The position numbers and the translations under genes were made by a program. Below the pieces are notes generated by a model. It did no database searches. It saw only the letters and a list, made by a program, of their open reading frames with translations, and was not told the DNA's origin. From Botrimarina colliarenosi (GTDB lineage Bacteria > Planctomycetota > Planctomycetia > Pirellulales > Lacipirellulaceae), in NCBI RefSeq assembly GCF_007859955.1, contig NZ_SJPR01000001.1:62001-126000 (forward strand): a stretch of 64,000 nt of DNA. Direction: 5' to 3'. Of this stretch, positions 9,103 to 16,447 are shown in pieces (the first letter of the stretch is position 1; every line of letters starts with the position of its first letter).

Positions 9103-9142
9103 GTGAGGCTCTGGATGCAGGGGTGAGGCTCTGGATGCGGGA
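9103..9142. repeat. Tandem duplication of 20 nt immediately upstream of a start codon
   Basis: GTGAGGCTCTGGATGCAGGG (9103-9122) is followed by the same sequence with a changed end (9123-9142). It occupies the 5' leader of the beta-lactamase-fold gene. Confidence 0.88.
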
Positions 9143-9322
9143 CGGCTTCCCGACATGCTACCAGACCCGGGGCATGGCGCACGGTTTGCTTCTGTGGGGG
9201 GGCTCACGGCGCCGACGACGCAGGACCACGTCGGCCCGCCCGAATACCAACCAGGCTGCCAGCCGTCCGAACGGATTGGAACCGTTCCGGCCAGCCGTCC
9301 CCGACCGAAGGAGACTTCAGAG

Positions 9323-10459
9323 ATGAGAATGACCATTGGCCTCAGTATGGCGTTGGCGATGATGCTCGCCTCACCGACGCTCGCCCAGCTAACCTCTAGC
9401 CCGAAACCAGCCGGTGAGATTAACCAGGCGAACGACGCTCTCAACCGTTCAACCGACGCCGCGCAGCAGTCGGCGGACAACGCCAGCAACGCCGCTAGTG
9501 ACGCTGCTGATAGGGCGACGGAAGCGTCTTCGGACCTAAAGTCGAACGCCGAGGAGCAGTCGGCAGACGTGGCGGAGGCCGCGGATAGGAACGTCCAAGA
9601 GGCGTCCGACAACGCTCAAAACGAGGCGCAGGGCGCCTCGGATTCCGTCGAGTCGCAGGCTCAAGAGGCGTCGACGAAGAGCAACTCCGATAACGAAGAC
9701 GCATCGAACAACACGGACCGTGACGAGGATTCTCGCAACGCAGAGGACAATCGCGTCACCAGCGACGCGGGCGACCAATCGTTCGGGAACGTGTCGCAAG
9801 ATCAACTGAACGCCTCGTGGCGCTTCGTCGAGCGGGATGGCGCTTGGTGGTACCGGACGCCGACCAATGCTTGGATGGTTCGTCAAAACGGCGAGTGGCG
9901 TCCCTACCGCTACACCACCGGATACCGCGGCGCGACGCCGGCGGTTTACGACGGCGGGTACGACACATCGGGTTCGCAGTCGGGCGCCAACCAGTCCTAC
10001 AACGGACAGCAGCAAGCGGCGTGGCAGGAACAGGGCACGGCGAACAGCCAATACGGCGCTCAGCCCGTGCAATACCAGCAGCCCCGCTACGGCCAAACGA
10101 GCCAGCAGGGCGCGGTTGGCACGAAGGAGTGGATGTGCATCGACGGCCGGATGCGTCTGGTGACGGTTGTCGCCGTGAGTTCGTCGAACTCGTCGGATTC
10201 GCAGCCGAGTTACGAGCCGGCGCCCGCGGCGCCCGAGTCGGCGGCTTCGCGCGAGGGGAGCGACCAGTCGGCTAATGAGCAGGACCGGGTCGCGAACCGG
10301 TCGCAGCAGTTGACCCCGCCGCCGATCCCCCAGCCGAGCGATTCGCAGGATCAGCGGGCGAGTGACCGCCCCGAGGCCCCCTCGAAAGAGCAGATGCGCC
10401 AGGGCGCCTACGGCGACAATTCTGGCGAAGCGAGCAGCAAGTCGAACGACGAGGAGTGA
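9323..10459 (+). CDS. Secreted low-complexity protein, function unknown
   Basis: The start is ATG 9323, chosen for AAGGAG nine bases upstream and a clear signal peptide (GLSMALAMMLASPTLAQ). The mature N-terminal half (about 30-150) is rich in Ala, Ser, Asn, Asp and Gln in a helical, coiled-coil-like pattern (for example AQQSADNASNAASDAADRA). A short folded-looking module follows at about 160-200 with an aromatic-rich segment (SWRFVERDGAWWYRTPTNAW...). The rest is Ser/Gln/Tyr-rich and disordered, with the conserved-looking piece EWMCIDGRMRLVTVVAVSSS. No known domain is recognised. Planctomycete genomes carry many such secreted orphans; a cell-surface or matrix role is only a guess. A strong terminator follows. 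Confidence 0.75.
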   Translation: MRMTIGLSMALAMMLASPTLAQLTSSPKPAGEINQANDALNRSTDAAQQSADNASNAASDAADRATEASSDLKSNAEEQSADVAEAADRNVQEASDNAQNEAQGASDSVESQAQEASTKSNSDNEDASNNTDRDEDSRNAEDNRVTSDAGDQSFGNVSQDQLNASWRFVERDGAWWYRTPTNAWMVRQNGEWRPYRYTTGYRGATPAVYDGGYDTSGSQSGANQSYNGQQQAAWQEQGTANSQYGAQPVQYQQPRYGQTSQQGAVGTKEWMCIDGRMRLVTVVAVSSSNSSDSQPSYEPAPAAPESAASREGSDQSANEQDRVANRSQQLTPPPIPQPSDSQDQRASDRPEAPSKEQMRQGAYGDNSGEASSKSNDEE

Positions 10460-10522
10460 GTCCCCAGCCGTGATGCTTCGCAACTAGATTGACGACACTT
10501 CGATAGCCGACGACGAGCCGCT

Positions 10523-10567
10523 GGCCCCGGCATGCCCCCTCCCGGGCGTGCCGGGGCCTCTTTCGTT
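10523..10567 (+). terminator. Intrinsic terminator after the secreted low-complexity gene
   Basis: A perfect 10-bp stem GGCCCCGGCA / TGCCGGGGCC with a 16-nt loop, followed by TCTTTCGTT. Confidence 0.75.
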
Positions 10568-10692
10568 GGCGCCGTGATGCCTTGCGGGGGGCGGTCTGGC
10601 CAGAGAAACTAACCGATTCGCCGGAGCACAGGGCGCCAACGCCCGCCGGCTTGCCCCCGACTCGCTAGCAACCTAACCCCCTACCCCTCGTC

Positions 10693-11445
10693 ATGGCCGG
10701 ACACTCCCACTGGGCTAACATCGCGCACAAGAAAGCCGCCATCGACGCCAAACGCGGGAAGGTGTGGAGCAAGCTGAGCCGGGCGATCATCGTGGCCGCC
10801 AAGATGGGGGGCTCCGACCCCGACACCAACATCAAGCTCCGCTACGCGATCAACGACGCCAAAGCGATCTCGATGCCCAAGGACAACATCGAGCGCGCCA
10901 TCGCCAAGGGGGCCGGCGAGGCGGGAGGCGACAACTACGAAGAGATCGTCTACGAAGGGCAAGGCCCCTCGGGCGTTATGGTGATGGTTGAGATCCTCAC
11001 CGATAACCGCAACCGCACCGCCCCCGAGATCCGCAAGATCTTCGAGAAGGGGGGCGGCAAGCTCGGCGCCACCGGCTGCGCAGCGTGGATGTTCTCCCGC
11101 AAGGGGATCCTCACGATTCCCGCCGACCAGACCGACGAGGAGTCGCTCATGGAAATCGTCCTCGAGGCGGGCGCCGACGACGTGTCGCTGCAGGGCGACG
11201 TGTTCCAGGTCACCTGCCCGGTCGAGGCGTTCAACGACCTGTGCGCGACGGTTGAAGCGGCCGAGGGCCTGACCGCCGAAAGCCAGTCGCTGGGGTACCT
11301 CCCGAACGACACCGTGACGCTCTCGGGCGACGACGCCCAAAAGGCGATCCGCCTGATGGAAGCCCTCGACGACCACGACGACGTCCAGAAGGCGGCCGCC
11401 AATTTTGAGGTCGACGAGGCGACGCTGGCGGCGATGGGCGGGTGA
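10693..11445 (+). CDS. yebC: YebC/PmpR family protein
   Basis: A 250-residue protein with the family start MAGHSHWANIAHKKAAID and the motifs NIERAIAKGAG, YEEIVYEGQGPSGV and NRTAPEIRKIFEKGGG. Three domains of normal length are present. Members were first described as DNA-binding regulators (PmpR, YebC). YebC-type proteins have more recently been linked to translation of proline-rich stretches, so a transcriptional role should not be assumed. It stands alone here; a ruvC neighbour, common elsewhere, is absent. Confidence 0.95.
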   Translation: MAGHSHWANIAHKKAAIDAKRGKVWSKLSRAIIVAAKMGGSDPDTNIKLRYAINDAKAISMPKDNIERAIAKGAGEAGGDNYEEIVYEGQGPSGVMVMVEILTDNRNRTAPEIRKIFEKGGGKLGATGCAAWMFSRKGILTIPADQTDEESLMEIVLEAGADDVSLQGDVFQVTCPVEAFNDLCATVEAAEGLTAESQSLGYLPNDTVTLSGDDAQKAIRLMEALDDHDDVQKAAANFEVDEATLAAMGG

Positions 11446-11579
11446 GTGATCCATCATAGAATTCCTCCGGTGCGCGTTGATTTCTCCGAGCCAATAGGTC
11501 AAAACACCTAGGCACAGGCGGCCACGTTTCCCTCCCACCTCCGCCACCCCGACCTTCCCCAGGTCGGGACCCCGCCGAT

Positions 11580-12062
11580 ATGCCCGCCTCTCCCGTTTGG
11601 ACCGCCACAATGGCGGTTGTCTGCTCGTTGATTGTCGCTACGCCGACGCTAGCAAAGTCCCCGCGCCAGCTTCTGCCTGCGGGGGAAGCTCGTCCGCTGA
11701 ACGGCCCGCTGACTAGGGTGTCGCTCGCGGACTTCGTCATCGCCGAGCCCGTATCGGGCGCGGCGTTACGCAGGGCGCCCTGGTGGAGCGAGGTGATCGG
11801 CAAGCCGCGGGTCAGCTCCCCGAGTCCCCTCGGCGCCTGGCTCGCCTTCCGGCTCGAGGAGGAAGAATCCCTGGCCAGCCCCGGCGACGCCGCTCTGCCG
11901 TCCGGCGGCTTCTCGTTGCGGGTCGGAAGGTCCGACGACCCGCTGCTGATCGACTTGATGGTCGAGCAAGACCCCCCTTCGACGCGGCTTTCGTCGCGGA
12001 TCACGCTGACCCAATTCGGGCCGACTCCCCGCTTGCTGACGAGCCTCGGCGACAGCTGGTAA
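11580..12062 (+). CDS. Secreted hypothetical protein
   Basis: 160 residues. The N-terminus looks like a signal peptide (TATMAVVCSLIVATPTLA, cleavage near residue 25). The rest is a small beta-rich protein with no motif I recognise. No clear ribosome binding site is seen. A longer frame on the opposite strand exists, but its translation is Arg/Ser/Gly-rich and not protein-like. The signal peptide is the main reason to accept this gene. Confidence 0.55.
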   Translation: MPASPVWTATMAVVCSLIVATPTLAKSPRQLLPAGEARPLNGPLTRVSLADFVIAEPVSGAALRRAPWWSEVIGKPRVSSPSPLGAWLAFRLEEEESLASPGDAALPSGGFSLRVGRSDDPLLIDLMVEQDPPSTRLSSRITLTQFGPTPRLLTSLGDSW

Positions 12063-12192
12063 CCGCCTCGAGACGTTATGGCAGGGGGCGACTCCCCGCG
12101 GACAATCCCCGCGGGGGATGGCTTTCGCGCGGGCAGCGCCTACTGTTCAGGTAGTAGAAGTCGGCTCCCTGCCTGTCACTTCCCGGAACGGT

Positions 12193-14007
12193 ATGGCCAA
12201 TCGCGACACGCTCGGCGGCGTCATCCATACGTACCAAAAGTACGACCCGGTGAAGTTCCCCTCGGCGCGGGACGCCGGCGAGGGGCCCGACATGGTGTCG
12301 GCCGCGTTTGAGCACGCCCTGATGTTCGGCGAGCGGCGCGAGCTCACCGAGGAAGAACTGGCGCGGGCGATCCGGCTCGACCCGTCGCAGATCGCCGGGC
12401 TGGGGCCCTCGATCGACGCGTTGCGGGCGATGCTCGAGGAACGCAAGCGCAAGATCCTCGAACGATACGAGACCCGCAAAGCCCGCAAGCGCGCCCACAA
12501 GGCGCTGCACGGCGCCGCGAGCGAGGTGAAGCCGCCCAAGCAGTTCGCCGACCGCTTCCGCCAAGCGATCAAGACCGAGCAGCTCCGCGACCTCGAGCGG
12601 CTGTGGTACGCCACGGGGGACGACAGCTCGCCCTTCGCGCGGCAGCTGGTGCAGCTGCTCGATCGGATGAGCGACAAGTACGAGGTCGAGGAGCTGATCG
12701 CCAAGTACGCGTTCACCGGCGCCGAAGCGATGACCGTGCCGCAGGCGCTGGAGGTTAAGGAGGAGCTCGAGAAAATCGACGAGTTGCTCAAGCAGCTCGA
12801 GGAAGCGGCGAAGACGGCCCAGATTGGCCTCATCGACATGGAGATGCTGAGCGAGTTCGCCGAGCCGGGCGACGTCGACCAGCTGTCGGCAATGCAGCAG
12901 CAGGTACAGGACTACCTGCGCGAGGTCGCCGAGCGGCAAGGCCTCGAACAGTCGAAGCAGGGGGGCGCTTTCAAGTTGACGCCCAAGGCGCACCGCGTCT
13001 TCCAAGGGAAACTTCTGCAGCGCCTGTTCAGCGATCTCGAGGCGAGCCGCACCGGCCGTCACCAGGCGGACCTGACCGGGGAAGGCGCCGTCGAGACGCA
13101 GCGCACCCGGCCGTACGAGTTCGGCGACTCGGTCGCCAACATGGACGTCGTGAGCACGTTCACCAACGCGCTGCTGCGCGAAGCGGCCGAGTCACAGCGC
13201 AGCAACGCCCACGCAGGCGCCGGTGAGCCCCCGGCGTCAGTCGGGGGAGGGAACGACCACGCCGTTCCGACGACTCGCGTCGCCGGCTCGCCGAGAGGCT
13301 TCCGCCTCCGCAGCGACGACATCGTCATCCACGAGACCCGCAACACGCCGAAGGCGGCCACGTCGGTGGTCATGGATATGTCGGGCTCGATGCGCTACGA
13401 CGGGCAGTACATCAATGTCAAACGGATGGCGTTGACGCTGCAGGGGCTGTTGCGGAGCGAGTATCCAGGGGACTTCTTGTCGTTTGTCGAGTGCTACTCG
13501 TTCGGCAAACCGGTCGAGGCGGGCAAGCTGCTGAACCTGATGCCCAAGCCGGTGACGATCACCAATCCGGTGGTGCAGTTGCGGGCCGACATGAGCCGCG
13601 ACGACATCTCCGAGTCGATGGTGCCGCCCCACTTCACGAACCTGCAGCACGGGCTCTCGATCGCCCGGCGGCAGTTGTCGGTCCAGGACACGCCCAACCG
13701 GCAGATCGTGCTAATCACGGACGGCCTGCCGACCGCCCACTTCGAGGGGGAGGTCCTCTATCTCTTGTACCCGCCCGACCCGCGGACCGAGGCGGCGACC
13801 CTCCGCGAGGGGATGCTCTGCGCCCGCGAAGGGATCACCATCAACCTCTTTCTGCTGCCCAGTTGGTCACAGACCGAGGAGGATGTCCGCTTCGCCTACC
13901 GGCTGGCGGAATCGACACGGGGGCGGGTCTTTTTCACCGCCGGGCGTGATTTAGACCGGTATGTCGTGTGGGACTATGTCTCCCGCCGCCGCGAAGTGCT
14001 TGGCTAA
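12193..14007 (+). CDS. VWA domain protein (CoxE/MoxR-partner type)
   Basis: 604 residues from ATG 12193; a start at 12118 is possible, but the extra residues look untranslated. The first 350 residues are charged helices with coiled-coil stretches (EEELARAIRLDP..., KEELEKIDELLKQLEEAAKTA). A von Willebrand A domain follows at about 390-600 with a complete MIDAS start DMSGSMRYDG, a later Thr region and ITDGLPTAH. Intracellular VWA proteins of this form usually act with a MoxR-type AAA+ ATPase to insert metals or remodel complexes. No ATPase gene lies within this window near it. No signal peptide is visible, so it is probably cytoplasmic. Confidence 0.82.
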   Translation: MANRDTLGGVIHTYQKYDPVKFPSARDAGEGPDMVSAAFEHALMFGERRELTEEELARAIRLDPSQIAGLGPSIDALRAMLEERKRKILERYETRKARKRAHKALHGAASEVKPPKQFADRFRQAIKTEQLRDLERLWYATGDDSSPFARQLVQLLDRMSDKYEVEELIAKYAFTGAEAMTVPQALEVKEELEKIDELLKQLEEAAKTAQIGLIDMEMLSEFAEPGDVDQLSAMQQQVQDYLREVAERQGLEQSKQGGAFKLTPKAHRVFQGKLLQRLFSDLEASRTGRHQADLTGEGAVETQRTRPYEFGDSVANMDVVSTFTNALLREAAESQRSNAHAGAGEPPASVGGGNDHAVPTTRVAGSPRGFRLRSDDIVIHETRNTPKAATSVVMDMSGSMRYDGQYINVKRMALTLQGLLRSEYPGDFLSFVECYSFGKPVEAGKLLNLMPKPVTITNPVVQLRADMSRDDISESMVPPHFTNLQHGLSIARRQLSVQDTPNRQIVLITDGLPTAHFEGEVLYLLYPPDPRTEAATLREGMLCAREGITINLFLLPSWSQTEEDVRFAYRLAESTRGRVFFTAGRDLDRYVVWDYVSRRREVLG

Positions 14008-14275
14008 GTGGGGCGACGCGGTCGGCTTGCCCCTTCGCCAGGGGGCCGGCGGGGCGGTAAACTTTGCCTAGCCGTCGGGGGCGACGCGGTCGTATCCCAC
14101 GGCAAAGCCGGCCGAAGCGGTCGCCGAAATGCCGACAGGCGGCGAAGACCGCGCTTTGCCACCGCACGACGCTAGCGGACCTGTCCGATACAGAGGGAGC
14201 CCCTTGGCTTTCATTCAGCGATTAGACACGTCCTTCCTAGGCCCCGACGCCTCTCCCCCCGGAGTTGCCGCTCAC

Positions 14276-16258
14276 ATGCCAGTTGTTTTGCTCCGCCGAG
14301 TTACTTCTGTTGTCTTCGCCGGCCTGCTCCTGGCGTTTGCGCCGGCTGCCGACGCCGCCCCCAATGCGTCCCAGGCGTTCCCGGCGGAGACCGTTGGCTT
14401 CGTCGCCGCCGACAACGCCGTTGACCTCGCCGACCGCTGGTCGCGGACCCAGGTCGGTCGGCTCGCCGACGACCCGACGATGCGGCCGTTCGTCGATCAG
14501 GTCCAGCGACGCCTGAACAACCAGTTCGGCGCGCTGGAACAGCGGCTCGGCGTGACCATCGAAGACTTCCGCGCCGCCGCCACCGGCGAAGCGGCGATCG
14601 GCGTCGTGAAATCGACGAGCAAGAAGCAGCCCGGCCGGGTGGTCGCGCTCATCGACGTCACCGGGCGTGAAGCCGAGGCCAAGGCGTTGCTCTCCAAGAT
14701 CGACAAGCGGCTCGTCGAGCGGGGCGCCGCCAAGAGTCAGTCGGGCGACGTGACGATCTATCAGCTACCCGAGGACAAGAAGGCGAAACTGCCGACCCGG
14801 ACCGCCGCGGTCTTCCATCAAGCGGGCCGCCTCGGCGCCGCCGAGGGCGAGCAACTCGCCGTCGACCTGCTCGCGCGGGTCCGCGGCGAAAAGGTCGGTC
14901 GAGTGCTCGCCGACGTTGACTCGTTCCAGCAGACCCAGGCCCGGGCGCGCAAGGCGGCCGGCCGCACGACGACCAGCATCGCTTGGTACGTCTCGCCCTT
15001 CGAGTACGAAGCGGCGACGCGCGAGCCCCCCGCGCCGGGTGACCTCCCCGACAAGAAGGGGACGCTGACGATCCTGGCCGAGCAAGGCTTCGACGCCATT
15101 ACCGGCGTAGGCGGCTTGGTGAGTGTCGCGACGACGCCCGAGCGGGACTTCGTCCACCACACGTTCATCTACGCCCCGCCCAAGCACGGCTCCGCTAACA
15201 AGCCGGCGGCCCAGAAGTACGACCTCGGCATGCGGATGCTCGAGCTCCCTAACGGCGTCGAGCGGTTGTCGGCTGAGAACCCGCCGGTCGAGATGTGGGC
15301 GCCGCGCCAGGTCGCGACTTACAAGACGGTCCACATCGACGTGGCGAACGTCTTCGAGCACCTCCCCACGACCTTCGACGCCCTCAACGGCTACGAGGGG
15401 GCGTTCCACAACATCCTGGCCGGCCTCGAGAAGGACCCGTACGGGCCGAAGATTGACGTCAAGAAGGACGTCATCCCGCACCTCGGCACGCGCGCCGTGG
15501 TGATGACCGACTACACGCTGCCGATCACGCCGGAGTGCGAGCGTTACTTGTTCGTGATCGACGTCGACAACGAGGCCGCCCTCCGCGAGCCGATCGACCG
15601 CTGGCTGAAGAGCGATGGCGCGGAGCGGAAAGAACTCGACGGCGTTCCCTACTGGGAGATGGTCCCCGAGGACGAGGCGCTCGCGCACGACGACCTCGAC
15701 CCGCTCGTGCCGCTTGGCGAGCCGGTCGGGACGGCCCGTGGCGAACGCGAAGAGCGGGTCCTGCGCCGCGCTGCGGTCTGCCTGCACAAGGGCCGGCTAG
15801 CGATCGGGTCGGACGCCGACTTCCTCCGCCAGGCGCTGTTTGGCGTCTCGACGGGCGAAACGCTCTCGGCGAGCCCCGACATGCGGGCCACGATCGGCGC
15901 CCTGGCCGACATCGCCCCCGGCGAGCGCTGCGTCTGGACGTTCACCCGCAACGACGAGGCCTTCCGTCCGACCTACGAGTTGGTCCGTGAAGGGAAGATG
16001 CCGAGCGCCCAGACTTTCTTCGGCCGGCTGCTGAACCGAATGATGACGACCGAAGAGGAGCGGGAAGTGGGCGAACTGCGTGAGCAGAAGATCAACGGCC
16101 AGCGGCTCCCGTCGTTCGAGTTGGCCCGGCGCTACTTCGGCCCCTCGGCACGCAGCGTCCGCAGCGAAGGCGACGGCTGGGTCGTGAGCGGCGTCCTGCT
16201 GAGCAAGGCGCCCGGCACCGATAGCGCCGCGGTCTCGGTGGCGCGGAACTCGCGCTGA
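14276..16258 (+). CDS. Large secreted protein of unknown function (DUF3352-like layout)
   Basis: 660 residues from ATG 14276, preceded by GGAG eleven bases upstream and followed by a signal peptide (TSVVFAGLLLAFAPAADA). The mature protein starts FPAETVGFVAADNAVDLADRW, with repeated segments on the theme 'sum of values bounded by thresholds' and alternating helices and strands. Secreted planctomycete proteins of this length and opening are common and of unknown function; resemblance to DUF3352 is my impression only. No catalytic motif is recognised. It is convergent with the next gene, with an inverted repeat between them. Confidence 0.75.
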   Translation: MPVVLLRRVTSVVFAGLLLAFAPAADAAPNASQAFPAETVGFVAADNAVDLADRWSRTQVGRLADDPTMRPFVDQVQRRLNNQFGALEQRLGVTIEDFRAAATGEAAIGVVKSTSKKQPGRVVALIDVTGREAEAKALLSKIDKRLVERGAAKSQSGDVTIYQLPEDKKAKLPTRTAAVFHQAGRLGAAEGEQLAVDLLARVRGEKVGRVLADVDSFQQTQARARKAAGRTTTSIAWYVSPFEYEAATREPPAPGDLPDKKGTLTILAEQGFDAITGVGGLVSVATTPERDFVHHTFIYAPPKHGSANKPAAQKYDLGMRMLELPNGVERLSAENPPVEMWAPRQVATYKTVHIDVANVFEHLPTTFDALNGYEGAFHNILAGLEKDPYGPKIDVKKDVIPHLGTRAVVMTDYTLPITPECERYLFVIDVDNEAALREPIDRWLKSDGAERKELDGVPYWEMVPEDEALAHDDLDPLVPLGEPVGTARGEREERVLRRAAVCLHKGRLAIGSDADFLRQALFGVSTGETLSASPDMRATIGALADIAPGERCVWTFTRNDEAFRPTYELVREGKMPSAQTFFGRLLNRMMTTEEEREVGELREQKINGQRLPSFELARRYFGPSARSVRSEGDGWVVSGVLLSKAPGTDSAAVSVARNSR

Positions 16259-16278
16259 CGCCGAGCCCTCCATCTTAT

Positions 16279-16439
16279 CCCCTTCCCTTCTAGGGAGGGG
16301 CTAGGGGAGGGTCAGCGACGTCGATCGGAGTTGTGTTCGGCGAAGTCGATTCGTCCCGATGCCAGGCACCGCTCTAGAAAGTTCTGTCGTAACGGAGAAC
16401 GCTCACCCTCCCCCGGCCCCTCCCTGAAAGGGAGGGGGG
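16279..16439. repeat. Long inverted repeat between convergent genes
   Basis: The left arm (16279-16317) contains CCTTCCCTTCTAGGGAGGGG then a GGGGAGGGT segment. The right arm (16400-16439) is its imperfect reverse complement, and each arm contains a short inner palindrome. About 80 bases separate the arms. Such C-rich/G-rich palindromic elements are typically dispersed through a genome. Here it probably also ends transcription from both sides. Confidence 0.75.
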
Positions 16440-16447
16440 TAGAGCGC

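Noticed and set aside
9094..9612. N-terminal extension of the beta-lactamase-fold gene to 634 residues
   Set aside because: The added part is Ser/Ala/Arg-rich, overlaps the next gene and precedes a clean signal peptide at 9093.
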